Source: JAWKHR01 sp041394725 (GTDB lineage Bacteria > Acidobacteriota > Vicinamibacteria > Vicinamibacterales > SCN-69-37). Taken from it: a stretch of DNA of 64,000 nt. The notes beneath the pieces are model-generated. The model saw only the letters and a program-made list of their open reading frames with translations. It was not told the DNA's origin and searched no databases. The translations under genes and the position numbers were made by a program. The stretch lies in assembly GCA_041394725.1 (NCBI GenBank), contig JAWKHR010000025.1:1-64000 (forward strand). Direction: 5' to 3'. Shown one piece after another: positions 1 to 10,577 of the stretch. How positions within the stretch are numbered: the stretch's first letter is position 1; each line of letters begins with the position of its first letter.

Positions 1-106
1 TTCGCCATCCTCGACGCGCTGTTTCCGGCCGCACATCCCTACTCATGGCCGACGATCGGCGAGCCCGACGACCTGCGCGCGGCCTCGATCGACGACGCGC
101 GCGCGT
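1..106 (+). pseudogene. Truncated duplicate of the M16 peptidase gene
   Basis: The first 106 bases match 27168-27273, inside the catalytic M16 peptidase gene, with a single difference (A at 45, G at 27212). The reading frame is kept and the difference is synonymous (TCA for TCG, serine). Homology stops abruptly after base 106, inside an Ala-Arg-Ala stretch, and the frame continues into low-complexity sequence. Because the match begins at base 1, it may extend further left outside the window. It may be a true partial duplication, or a contig-edge artefact built from a strain variant; the sequence alone does not decide. Confidence 0.85.
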
Positions 107-286
107 CGGCCGCCCCGGCCGCCCCGGCCCCGCCCCCCCCCCAACCCACCCCCCCGCGTCTCCGTCTCTTTTCGTCTGGCCGACCTTTGCGTTCACCCTG
201 CATGTCCTGCATGGTGAATCGTCGGGCCGTGCACCGTGCACCGTGCACGATGCGCCGCGCGGCGTGCACCCTGTGCGCGAGCCGGT
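107..286. other. Gene-free low-complexity stretch
   Basis: No gene is visible between the M16 fragment and the end of thiD. The stretch begins with GCCCCGGCC repeats and a C-rich tract (about 115-155), unlike the rest of the window. It then holds a three-fold run of GTGCACC (about 229-247) with further GTGCAC copies to about 270. The neighbouring CATGTCCTGCATG is a partial palindrome. No function is assigned. Confidence 0.5.
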
Positions 287-1078
<792 letters not shown>

Positions 1079-1083
1079 TTGGC

Positions 1084-1089
1084 TAGAAT
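1084..1089 (+). promoter_or_regulatory. -10 hexamer of bioY (TAGAAT)
   Basis: TAGAAT ends 9 nt before the bioY ATG at 1099, so transcription would begin within a few bases of the start codon. No Shine-Dalgarno sequence or clear -35 box is visible. This is one example of the window-wide leaderless pattern. Confidence 0.5.
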
Positions 1090-1098
1090 CCATCCACG

Positions 1099-1695
1099 AT
1101 GACTCAGCCCGCCCAGGGAACCCTGTTCGCCCACACGTTCGACGGCGCCCCGTCGGCCGGCGCGATGCGTGCCGCCGCGGTGCTGCTGGCGGCGGCGCTG
1201 ACCGCGCTCGCCGCCCAGTTTACGGTCACCCTGCCGTTCACGGCGGTGCCGTTCACGCTGCAGCCCACCGTCGTGCTGCTGACCGCGCTCGCGCTCGGCC
1301 CGCGGCTCGGGGCGGCGGCGCAGGTGACCTACCTGCTGGCGGGCCTGGCGGGGTTGCCGGTCTGGGCGAACTCGCCGCTGCTCGCGCCGGGCGCCGCGCG
1401 GCTGCTCGGGCCGACGGCGGGCTACCTGTGGGCCTACCCGGCGGCCGCGTACCTGACCGGCTGGCTCGCCGCGCGCGGCTGGGACCGGCGCTACGCGACG
1501 TCCGTGCTGGCGATGACCGTCGGCCTGCTGGTGATCTTCCTCTCCGGCGTGTCATGGCTGACCGTCGTCATCGGCCAGGCCCCGGCGGCGGCGCTCGCCG
1601 CGGGCTTCGTGCCGTTCTTCTTCCTCGATCTCGCGAAGGTCGGCCTCGCCGGGATGATCCTGCCGCAGGCCTGGCGCCTGCTCGGCCGCCGCTAG
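1099..1695 (+). CDS. bioY: Biotin transporter BioY
   Basis: Membrane substrate-binding (S) component of a biotin ECF-type transporter. The 198-residue protein is almost wholly hydrophobic with about six membrane segments. It carries the BioY signature LPFTAVPFTLQPTVVLL near residues 37-53, followed by LGPRLG, as in the family. No ECF ATPase or T component is adjacent, so it may work alone or with a shared energising module, both of which are known for BioY proteins. The intergenic space to the next (opposite-strand) gene is only 6 bp. Confidence 0.92.
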   Translation: MTQPAQGTLFAHTFDGAPSAGAMRAAAVLLAAALTALAAQFTVTLPFTAVPFTLQPTVVLLTALALGPRLGAAAQVTYLLAGLAGLPVWANSPLLAPGAARLLGPTAGYLWAYPAAAYLTGWLAARGWDRRYATSVLAMTVGLLVIFLSGVSWLTVVIGQAPAAALAAGFVPFFFLDLAKVGLAGMILPQAWRLLGRR

Positions 1696-1701
1696 CGTTC
1701 C

Positions 1702-3687
1702 CTACCGCACGTAACCCAGGCTGCGCATCCGCTCGATCATCTCGCGATCGAGCGGCCGGCCCGCCGGTCGCGGCGGGCTGATCCGCGGGCCGTACGTCGT
1801 GACGTGCCGGACCGCGTGTGCCGCGACGAACGCCGGCGAGAACAGGTCGATGGCCGGCGGCGCCGCGAGGTCGTCGGCGACCGGCACGCCCACCGCGTAG
1901 AGCACGGTCCCCGCCACCGCCGTCACCGGCACCTCGTCGTGCACTCGGCTCGCCTCGTCGCCCGCGAAGGCGAGCAGCCCACCCGACGGGGACCCGACCC
2001 GGCCCGGCTGCGTGACGAGCAGGGTGCGCGGCGCGGCCGGCGTGACGGTCGCCTCGGCCGCCGGCGAGGCCGCCGTCGCGCCCGGGGCCGCGTCACCGGG
2101 CGCGGCCAGTCGCGCGACCAGCCCGTCGAGGAAGACGTAGTACCGCTCGATCGCCGCGAGCCGCGCCGCGGTCTCACCCGGCGACTGCGCGCGCGCGTCG
2201 GCGCCGCCGAGCAGCGCGTGCTGCGCGATGTCCAGGCCCGGCAGGTAGACCGCCATCAGGTCCACCGGCCCGAGCGCCGGGTCGCGCGCGATCGACGCGA
2301 GCGTGGCGTCCATGACCGCGGACCGGTGGATGACGTCGCCGATCGCACCGGGCGTGACGTCGGCCACGACCGGCGCCGCCAGCGCCTCGGCCGCCTCGCG
2401 GCGCGCGGGCCAGTCGCGCTCGAGCGTGTCGTAGAGCGCGGCCGGCGCGATCTCGCCATTCTGCTCGCCCCCGCGCTCGAGCCGCAGCAGCGCGCGGTCC
2501 GACAGCACGATGCCGGCGTCGGGTGTCGAGGCCGGCCAGGTCGCCCACCAGTGCACGACCGCCGTGCGCAGGCCGGCGCGCGCGGCCACCTCCCAGAACG
2601 CCGGCACGCGGCGCTCGGTGCCCGAGGCCACCGAGGGCCGCGTCAGCCGCAGGAGGTCCGTCACCCGCGTGACCACCGACGGCTGCGGCGCATCCTGCGG
2701 CAACCGGCCCTCGAGGCCGGCGACCTCGCGGCTCTCGAGCGCGCGGATTCCGTGATGCTCGGGCGTCTGGCCCGTGGCGATCGTGCTCCACACGCGCGCC
2801 GGGTCGCCGGGTTCCACCGGCGTGAGCCTCGCGACCGCGCCCGACGTCAGCCGCGCCAGGGCCGGCAGGCGTCCGGCGGACGCCAGACGCTCCAGCGTCG
2901 CCGTGTCCACGCCGTCGATCGCGATGACGACCACCGGCCCGCCGGTGGGGACGACGGTGAGCGGCGGCGGCGGCGCGGGCGCGCGTTCCCGCCCGGTGGC
3001 GGCGAGCAGGCCGACCGCGCCGGCCAGCGCGATGGCCGCCATGAGCACGACGGCGCGCCGCGACGAGAGCGGGAGGCCCGGACGCAGCAGGCGGCCGAGG
3101 CCGACGCGCGTGAGCACCGCCAGCACGGTCAGCGTGACCGCGTGGCCGAGCAGCAGGCTGATGGCGACGCCCACCGCGAGCGCGGCCGTCGTCCAGACGA
3201 CCGATCCGGTCTCGCTCGTCGCGGCGGCGCGCCACCAGAGCGTCAGGTAGAGCAGGCAGGCGGCCGCGACGACGAGTCCCGCCGCGCCCGCCACCCGCGC
3301 CGCGCGCGCCGGGAAGTGCGGGTGCCGGACCGCGCGTCGCGCGAGTGCCACCCCGATGGCGATGGCCACGCCGGCGGCCAGCGCGGCCGCCACGCCGAAC
3401 AGCACCGCGAGGTACGACGCCGCGATCGCCGCGTCGGTGCCGTTGGTCACGAGCTCCGGCGCGCGCGCCCGCAGCCCGACGGCCGCCGCCGGGCCGAGCA
3501 GCACGCCCGCGAGCAGGCCGATGCGCGCGCTGGCCGCGGCCACGAGCCGGGCCGGGCGGACGGTCGGGCCCGCGCGCCCGATCACGAACCGGTCCACGCG
3601 CGCGTCGAGGTAGCCCAGCGCGCGAAGCTGGCTGCGCAGCTCGTCGACCTTCGGGTCGGGCCCCGGGGAGGCGGGCGGCGGCGTCAT
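1702..3687 (-). CDS. Membrane-anchored alkaline-phosphatase-fold protein
   Basis: A 661-residue protein with about five membrane segments in the first 250 residues, followed by a type I phosphodiesterase/nucleotide-pyrophosphatase-like domain of the alkaline phosphatase superfamily. Family landmarks are the metal-binding VVVIAIDGVD near 265, and STIATGQTPEHHGI near 320. It ends in RMRSLGYVR, a tail often seen in related exported sulfatase-like proteins. The likely role is hydrolysis of a phosphoester or sulfate ester at the cell surface; the substrate is unknown. The threonine nucleophile position is not conserved in the obvious place (ARVWST), so catalysis is uncertain. Start chosen at the ATG giving MTPPPASPG, 13 bp after the prenyl synthase gene. 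Confidence 0.75.
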   Translation of the reverse strand: MTPPPASPGPDPKVDELRSQLRALGYLDARVDRFVIGRAGPTVRPARLVAAASARIGLLAGVLLGPAAAVGLRARAPELVTNGTDAAIAASYLAVLFGVAAALAAGVAIAIGVALARRAVRHPHFPARAARVAGAAGLVVAAACLLYLTLWWRAAATSETGSVVWTTAALAVGVAISLLLGHAVTLTVLAVLTRVGLGRLLRPGLPLSSRRAVVLMAAIALAGAVGLLAATGRERAPAPPPPLTVVPTGGPVVVIAIDGVDTATLERLASAGRLPALARLTSGAVARLTPVEPGDPARVWSTIATGQTPEHHGIRALESREVAGLEGRLPQDAPQPSVVTRVTDLLRLTRPSVASGTERRVPAFWEVAARAGLRTAVVHWWATWPASTPDAGIVLSDRALLRLERGGEQNGEIAPAALYDTLERDWPARREAAEALAAPVVADVTPGAIGDVIHRSAVMDATLASIARDPALGPVDLMAVYLPGLDIAQHALLGGADARAQSPGETAARLAAIERYYVFLDGLVARLAAPGDAAPGATAASPAAEATVTPAAPRTLLVTQPGRVGSPSGGLLAFAGDEASRVHDEVPVTAVAGTVLYAVGVPVADDLAAPPAIDLFSPAFVAAHAVRHVTTYGPRISPPRPAGRPLDREMIERMRSLGYVR

Positions 3688-3700
3688 CGCGTCATGGTCC

Positions 3701-4570
3701 TCAGGTGCTCCGGTGCGCGACGAACTCGGCGAGCGCGACGAGCCGGGCCGCGCGGCGCCCGAAGGGCGCGAGCGCCGCCACGGCGGTCTCGCAGAGCTCG
3801 TCGGCGAGCTGCCGCGCGCCGTCGAGGCCGCTGAACGAGACGAACGTCGTCTTGCGCGCGTCGCGGCGGGTGGCCTTGCCGGTCGACTCGGGCGTGCCGG
3901 TGACGTCGAGCAGGTCGTCCACGATCTGGAACGCGAGACCCAGGTTCTTCGCGTAGGCGGTGAGGGCCGCGACGTCCTCGGGCGGCGCGCCGCCGGAGAT
4001 CGCGCCGGCCGCCGCCGCCGCGCTGAAGAGGACACCCGTCTTGCGGCGGTGGATCCGCTCGAGGGTGGGGAAGTTGATCGCCGCGTCGGTCGCGAGTACG
4101 TCCTCGGCCTGGCCGGCGACGAGGCCGTCGAGGCCGACCGCGTCGGCGAAGAGCGTCGTGACCCGGCCCGCGAGGTCCGGATCGCACCGCGCGGCCAGGT
4201 GGCCGTAGGCGGCGTTGAGCAGGCCGAACGCCGCCAGGATCGCCACCGCCTCGCCGTAGGCCACGTGCGCCGCCGGCCGGCCGCGCCGGAGCGGCGCGTC
4301 GTCCATGCACGGCAAGTCGTCGAGGACGAGCGACGCGGCGTGGATCGCCTCGATCGCGCAGGCGGCGGGCATCGCGCGGTCGGTGCGGCCCGCGAGCTCC
4401 GCCGCGAGCAGCACGAGCACCGCCCGCACGCGCTTGGATGGCGCGAGCAGCGTATAGCGCATCGCCTCGCCGGCCGGGTGCGACGACGTCGGTTCCTCCT
4501 GGACGAGGGCCTCGAGCGCCCGCGTCACCTGCACCTGGTAGTCCACGAAGAAGGCGGGCAGGTTCGTCAT
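3701..4570 (-). CDS. ispA: Polyprenyl (farnesyl/geranylgeranyl) diphosphate synthase
   Basis: Cytosolic trans-prenyltransferase that condenses isopentenyl diphosphate with allylic diphosphates to make C15-C20 isoprenoid precursors. The 289-residue length fits IspA-type enzymes. The first Asp-rich motif is DDLPCMDD (near residue 84) and the second is DDLLD (near 220); both bind the Mg-diphosphate. The start overlaps the stop of the upstream methyltransferase gene by 4 nt (ATGA), indicating coupled translation. Product chain length cannot be read from the sequence. Confidence 0.9.
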   Translation of the reverse strand: MTNLPAFFVDYQVQVTRALEALVQEEPTSSHPAGEAMRYTLLAPSKRVRAVLVLLAAELAGRTDRAMPAACAIEAIHAASLVLDDLPCMDDAPLRRGRPAAHVAYGEAVAILAAFGLLNAAYGHLAARCDPDLAGRVTTLFADAVGLDGLVAGQAEDVLATDAAINFPTLERIHRRKTGVLFSAAAAAGAISGGAPPEDVAALTAYAKNLGLAFQIVDDLLDVTGTPESTGKATRRDARKTTFVSFSGLDGARQLADELCETAVAALAPFGRRAARLVALAEFVAHRST

Positions 4571-5277
4571 CGCGCCGGCCGGGTGAAGATCACCATGTAC
4601 TGGTATCGCAGGAAGGTCTCCAGCCGCTCGAAATGAAGGCCGGCCGACTCGCCGGCGCGGATCACCACGTCCGGCTCCACGCGCGATTCCAGCGCGGGGC
4701 CCGGGCCGCCCGACCCGTCGGCCGTGAAGTCCACGATGCCGAGGCGCCCGCCCGGGGCGAGCGCGTCGCGGACGTGACGCAGCAGCCCGACCGGATCCGC
4801 GAACTGCGGAAACGTGTCCACGATGAGCACCGCGTCGAGCCCGCCCGGCAGCCGCGGATCGTCGGGCGCGCCGAGCACCGGCTCCACGTTGGTGAGGCTC
4901 TCGCGCTCGACTCGTCGCCGGATGGCCTCGATCATCAGGGGCTGGATGTCCTCGGCGTAGACGCGGCCGTTGGGCCCCACGCGATGCCCGAGCCGAATCG
5001 TGAACCAGCCGCCGCCCGCGCCGATGTCCGCGACGCGGCTGCCGTCGGCGATGCGCAGCGCGTCCATGATGCGGTCGGGCTGCTGCCACTCGCCGCGGTC
5101 GGGGCCCTCGAGGATGTTGAGGTCCTCGGGCGAGAAGAGCGTGCCCGGCGCCTCGCCGGCCGACGGCAGCGGCGGCGCGGCCGCGGGCAGGGGCGTGCCC
5201 CCCGCGGCGGGCTGGATCCCGATCCGCCCGAGTACCGCGAGCAGCCCGAGCAGCAGGACGGCGATGACGACACGCAT
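4567..5277 (-). CDS. Exported class I SAM-dependent methyltransferase
   Basis: A 236-residue protein with an N-terminal hydrophobic segment (residues 1-20, signal peptide or anchor), so the catalytic domain probably sits on the periplasmic side or is tethered. The SAM-binding motif VADIGAGGGWFTIRLG lies near residue 82, followed by an acidic strand end (YAEDIQ) and FTADGSGG. Exported methyltransferases of this form are common in GC-rich soil bacteria, but their substrate is unknown. It lies 22 bp downstream of pgi and overlaps the prenyl synthase gene. Confidence 0.75.
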   Translation of the reverse strand: MRVVIAVLLLGLLAVLGRIGIQPAAGGTPLPAAAPPLPSAGEAPGTLFSPEDLNILEGPDRGEWQQPDRIMDALRIADGSRVADIGAGGGWFTIRLGHRVGPNGRVYAEDIQPLMIEAIRRRVERESLTNVEPVLGAPDDPRLPGGLDAVLIVDTFPQFADPVGLLRHVRDALAPGGRLGIVDFTADGSGGPGPALESRVEPDVVIRAGESAGLHFERLETFLRYQYMVIFTRPAR

Positions 5278-5299
5278 CAGCGACGCGCCCCGGCGCCCA

Positions 5300-6930
5300 T
5301 CAGCGCAACGCCTTCAGCACCCGCTCGAGCGCCTCGGTCGTGTCCGCGGCCGGGTCCTCGAGGTGGTAGTGGACGACCTCGCGATCGGCGGCGACGAGAG
5401 CCTCGAAGTCGCCGAGGGCCTGCGCCATCTTGAGCGCGCTGAACGTGTAGTCGGTCTTCGGGACGGGCGTCGCGCTCGCGTCGGCCGAGGTGAAGAGCAG
5501 GAAGATGCCGGTGTTGGGCCCACCCTTGTGGTACTGGCCCGTCGAGTGCAGGTACCGCGGCCCGATCCCGTGCGTCGTCGCCAGCCGCGTGCGCCGTCGC
5601 AGGGCCGCGCGCAGCCCCGAGACGACGTCGATGCGGCGCGGATCGGCGGGCAGGTAGTCGAGGATGGCGACGTACCGGCCGCGGGTCCAGGCCGTGTCGC
5701 CGGTCCGGTCCGGCCGGTGCTCGCGCCGGGAGTAGCCCTGGCCCTTCTCGAAGGGCGGATCGAGGCTGAAGGTGCCGCGCAGGCGGCGCAGGTCGAGCTG
5801 CTTCTGCGTGCGCTCCTTCGCCTCGCGCACGTTCGGTTCGTCGAAAGGGTTCACGCCGAGCGCCGACCCGGCCACCGCGGTCGCGAACTCCCAGCGGAAG
5901 AACTCCCCGCCCAGATCGGCGGGCGACGTGTCGATCGTGAAGACCGGATGGCCGGCCGCCGCGAGCGCCGCGGCCTGCTCGTCGAGGCCGGGCGCGAAGC
6001 TGCTCCGGACGAGCACGAACGCGCGGTCGGGCGCGTAGTCGGCGGGTTCGCCCACCGGCTCGCCGACGACCGGCAGGATGCCCTGGCCGTCCTTGCCGGT
6101 GCTCTCGGCGACGAGCTGCTCGATCCACGGGCCCAGCGCCTGGAAGGCGGGCGAGAGAAGCAGCGTCATCTTGTCGCGTCCGGCGGCGGCCTGCCCCGCG
6201 ATGAACGCGCCCAGGGCCAGGCCGGGATTGTCGGCCGCGTCGGCCTCGGTGCGGCCGGCCATGCGGCGCGCGCTCTCGATCAGGACCGGCAGGTCCAGCC
6301 CGAGGAGCGCCGCCGGCACGAGGCCGAACAGCGAGAGCGCCGAGTAGCGGCCGCCGATGTCGGCCGGGTTGATGAACGTGCGGCGGTAGCCGTGCTTCGC
6401 GGCCAGGGCTTCGAGCGGCGTGTCGGGATCGGTGATCGCGATGAAGTGCGCCCCGGCCCGCTCGCCGACCGCCTCGCGCATCCGCTCGCGGAAGTGCGCC
6501 TCGAGCGAGGTCACCTCGATCGTCGATCCGCTCTTGCTCGCGACGATGAAGAGCGCGCGGTCGGGGTGCAGGGCCTCGGTGACCTGGCGGATGGCGCGCT
6601 CGTCGGTCGTGTCGAGCACGGTCAGCGTGCACGGATCCGTCCGGGGGACGGGGACGTCGCGATACACCTCCGCGCAGAGGCTGGACCCGCCCATGCCGAG
6701 CAGGTAGACGTCGGTCAGTCCCGCCTCGCGGGCCTCGGCGGCGAAGGCGGCGAGGTCGTCGAGCCAGGTGCCGGCGCGCTCGGGCACGTCGAGCCAGCCG
6801 AGGCGGTGGCGGATCGCGTCGGCCTGGCCCTTCGCGGCGCCGGCGGTGGTGAACGCGGCGGCATCGTGGCGCCAGATGCGCGTCGGCAGACGTTCCTCGG
6901 CGAGGCGGGCGGCGAGTTCGGCGGGCGGCA

Positions 6931-6934
<4 letters not shown>
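5300..6934 (-). CDS. pgi: Glucose-6-phosphate isomerase-type protein
   Basis: Predicted phosphoglucose isomerase of 544 residues, interconverting glucose-6-phosphate and fructose-6-phosphate. SIS-domain phosphate-binding motifs are visible: LLGMGGSSLCAEV near residue 80, ASKSGSTIEVTS near 133, and HSTGQYHKGGPNTG near 470. The sequence resembles the isomerase half of bacterial transaldolase/isomerase fusions rather than the E. coli enzyme. The start overlaps the aldehyde dehydrogenase stop by 4 nt (ATGA); a second ATG lies one codon downstream. Confidence 0.85.
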
Positions 6935-8370
<1,436 letters not shown>

Positions 8371-8376
8371 CCGCAT

Positions 8377-8382
8377 AGTCTA
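8377..8382 (-). promoter_or_regulatory. -10 hexamer of the aldehyde dehydrogenase operon
   Basis: Read on the minus strand this is TAGACT, ending 6 nt before the ATG at 8370. An overlapping TATAGA (8379-8384) is an alternative. It faces away from the erpA -10 box 18 bp to the right, so two divergent operons start within 45 bp. Confidence 0.45.
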
Positions 8383-8399
8383 TAAGGTGCGCCAGCCCG

Positions 8400-8405
8400 T
8401 ATAAT
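8400..8405 (+). promoter_or_regulatory. -10 hexamer of erpA (consensus TATAAT)
   Basis: A perfect TATAAT ends 6 nt before the erpA ATG at 8412. Transcription would start at or next to the A of the ATG, giving a leaderless message. There is no Shine-Dalgarno sequence and no canonical -35 box at the expected 8377-8382. Confidence 0.6.
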
Positions 8406-8411
8406 CGGATC

Positions 8412-8741
8412 ATGATCAACGTCACCGAAGCGGCCGCGGAGAAGATCACCGAACTGCTGGCCGAGGAAGAGAAGACCGACGCCGGCCTGCGCGTGTTCGT
8501 GCAGGGCGGCGGATGCTCGGGGTTCCAGTACGGGCTCATGATCGAGGACGGCGAGGCCGACCCGGACGCCGACCAGGTGTTCCAGGTGAACGGCGTCCGG
8601 CTGTTCGTCGATCCCATCAGCCTGCGCTACCTCAAGGGCGCCGAGGTGGACTTCGTCGACAACAACATGGGCGGCGGGTTCACGATCAAGAATCCCAACG
8701 CCAAGTCCACCTGCGGCTGCGGCTCCTCCTTCAGCGCCTGA
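8412..8741 (+). CDS. erpA: Iron-sulfur cluster insertion protein ErpA
   Basis: A-type Fe-S carrier of 109 residues that delivers clusters to apoproteins. The three conserved cysteines are present: the one in GGGCSGFQYG near residue 35 and the C-terminal pair in STCGCGSSF near 99-101. The FVDPISLRYLKGAEVDF segment is typical of ErpA/IscA. It heads a plus-strand group with a Fur-rubrerythrin regulator 43 bp downstream, fitting a link to iron and oxidative stress. Confidence 0.93.
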   Translation: MINVTEAAAEKITELLAEEEKTDAGLRVFVQGGGCSGFQYGLMIEDGEADPDADQVFQVNGVRLFVDPISLRYLKGAEVDFVDNNMGGGFTIKNPNAKSTCGCGSSFSA

Positions 8742-8750
8742 CACGCGCCC

Positions 8751-8768
8751 GGCCTCTTGCGGGAGGCC
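8751..8768. terminator. Intercistronic hairpin after erpA
   Basis: GGCCTC and GAGGCC form a 6-bp stem around TTGCGG, just after the erpA stop. There is no T-tract, so it may be a weak terminator, an attenuating pause or a processing site that sets erpA expression apart from the downstream regulator gene. Confidence 0.4.
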
Positions 8769-8784
8769 CGGCGGCCGCCTGTCC

Positions 8785-9747
8785 ATGCAGTCCGCGAAGG
8801 AGTTCGTCGAGCGGTTGCGGCCGGCCGGGGGCCGGCGTTCGAGCAAGCGCGACCTGATCGTCGGGGTGTTCCTGCGCCAGGAAGGGCACCTGAGCGCCGA
8901 CGACCTGGTGGACCTGATTCGCGCGGAGGACGCGCGCATCAGCCGCGCGACGGTCTACCGCACCCTGCAGTGGATGGTCGACGCCGGGCTTGCGCGGCGC
9001 GTGGACTTCGGGGAAGGGCGCTTCCGGTTCGAGCACTCCTACCGGCACCCGCGGCACTTCCACCTCATCTGCAAGACCTGCAACCAGTCGTTCGAGTTCC
9101 TCAGCTCCGACGTCGAGGCGCTGCTCGAGGAGATCGCGCAGGCGCGCAACTTCGCGCCGCGCCAGAGCGTGCTGCAGATCTACGGCACGTGCGAGGCCTG
9201 CCGCACCGGCCGCGCCGACGCCCCGCCGCCGGCGCCGACCGACGCGGTCTTCGCGCGCGACGCGCTGCGCATCGCGATCGCGACCGAGCGCAGCGGCCGC
9301 GAGTTCTACACCCGCGCCGCGAAGCTCGCGCGCGACGCCCGCGCCCGGCGCGTGTTCGAGCGGCTCGCCACCGAGGAGCAGGACCACTTCGGCCGGCTCG
9401 AGGCGCGCTACCGCGAGCTCATCGAGCAGGACCCGGCGCTCGAGTCGCAGCCGACGTTCCTGTTCTTCAAGGGCGCCGCCAACGGCCTGTTCTCGGCCGG
9501 CACCGAGGAACTGCGCAAGACGCCCGGCGACCGCGAGGCCCTGCAGATCGGCATCCGCTGCGAGCGCGGCTCGCACCGGTTCTTCAAGCGCTACGGCGAG
9601 CGGTTCGAGGAGTCGGAAGGCAAGCGCATCTTCCTCGAGTTCGCCGAAGAGGAGCGCGAGCACCTCGACCTGCTGCTCCGCGAGTACCGGTCGCTCGTCA
9701 ACCGCCAGCGGCGCGCCCGCGACGGGCGGCGACGGCGGCCGGCGTGA
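8785..9747 (+). CDS. Fur-family repressor fused to a rubrerythrin/ferritin-like diiron domain
   Basis: A 320-residue fusion protein. Residues 1-142 form a Fur/PerR-type repressor with the winged-helix recognition segment ISRATVYRTLQWMVDAGL (52-69), a His-rich metal site (RHPRHFH), and two structural zinc CxxC pairs, Cys96/99 and Cys136/139. After a short Pro/Ala linker, residues 155-305 form a four-helix ferritin-like domain with a complete diiron ligand set: Glu168, EEQDH 197-201, Glu260, and EEEREH ending at His293. Ordinary Fur is about 140 residues, so the second half is a true extra domain. A regulator carrying its own diiron centre could sense peroxide or iron directly; that function is inference. 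It is followed by the PHP gene with a GTGA overlap. Confidence 0.9.
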   Translation: MQSAKEFVERLRPAGGRRSSKRDLIVGVFLRQEGHLSADDLVDLIRAEDARISRATVYRTLQWMVDAGLARRVDFGEGRFRFEHSYRHPRHFHLICKTCNQSFEFLSSDVEALLEEIAQARNFAPRQSVLQIYGTCEACRTGRADAPPPAPTDAVFARDALRIAIATERSGREFYTRAAKLARDARARRVFERLATEEQDHFGRLEARYRELIEQDPALESQPTFLFFKGAANGLFSAGTEELRKTPGDREALQIGIRCERGSHRFFKRYGERFEESEGKRIFLEFAEEEREHLDLLLREYRSLVNRQRRARDGRRRRPA

Positions 9748-10577
9748 TCGACCTCCACCTGCACACCACCGCGTCCGACGGCCGATCGACCCCGGCGGAC
9801 CTCGTCCGCGAGGCCCAGGCCGCGGGGATCACGACGATGGCCGTCACCGACCACGACACGACGGCCGCCTGGGAGGCCGTCTCCGCCGAGGCCGCCGCGC
9901 GCGGCATCGCGTGCGTGCCGGGCATCGAGATCACCGCCGTCGAGGACGGGCGCGACGTGCACGTGCTCGGGTACTTCTTCGGCGCCCGGCGCGCGCCGGA
10001 CCTCGAGGCCTTCCTCGACGACCAGCGCGCCGACCGGCGGCGCCGCCTCGTCGAGATCATCCGGCGCCTGTCGGCCATCGGCGTCGCGATCGACGTCGCG
10101 GCGCTCGAGGCGCGCCAGCCGCCCGGACGGGCGCTCGGCCGGCCGCTCGTGGCCGCCGCGCTCGTCGAGGCCGGATACGTCGCCTCGATCGCCGAGGCGT
10201 TCGACCGGTACCTCTCGCCGGGCCGCCCCGGGTTCGTGCCGCGGCGCGGCGCCTCCGGCGCCGACGTGATCGAACGCATCGCGCGGGCCGGCGGCGTCGC
10301 CTCGCTCGCGCATCCCGGCAAGCTCGGCGACGAGGCCGTCGTCCAGCGCCTGGTGGCAGCCGGGTTGCCCGCGATCGAGGTGCATCATCCCGACCACACG
10401 CCCGCCGACACGGCGCGTTACCGCGCGCTGGCGACGCGCGCCGACCTGGGCGTGACCGGCGGCTCCGACTACCACGGTCCAGGCAGCGGTCGGGAGGACG
10501 GCCTGGGCCGGACCCGGCTGCCCGAGGCGGACTTCGAGCGGCTCCGCGCGCTGGCCGCCGCGCCACGCCCGACGTGA
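9744..10577 (+). CDS. PHP-domain phosphoesterase
   Basis: A 277-residue metal-dependent phosphoesterase of the polymerase-and-histidinol-phosphatase family. Motifs are DLHLHTTASDG at the N-terminus, TDHDT near 37, an E in GIEIT near 66, HPGK near 192, and GGSDYHG near 245. The overall form matches the nucleoside 3',5'-bisphosphate phosphatase/RNase AM group (YciV-like), acting on nucleotides or RNA 5' ends in the cytosol. The start is a GTG overlapping the upstream stop (GTGA). Confidence 0.85.
   Translation: MIDLHLHTTASDGRSTPADLVREAQAAGITTMAVTDHDTTAAWEAVSAEAAARGIACVPGIEITAVEDGRDVHVLGYFFGARRAPDLEAFLDDQRADRRRRLVEIIRRLSAIGVAIDVAALEARQPPGRALGRPLVAAALVEAGYVASIAEAFDRYLSPGRPGFVPRRGASGADVIERIARAGGVASLAHPGKLGDEAVVQRLVAAGLPAIEVHHPDHTPADTARYRALATRADLGVTGGSDYHGPGSGREDGLGRTRLPEADFERLRALAAAPRPT

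Noticed and set aside
1079..1098. Thiamine riboswitch or biotin operator between thiD and bioY
   Set aside because: The gap is about 20 bp, far too small for a TPP aptamer, and no BirA-type palindrome is seen.
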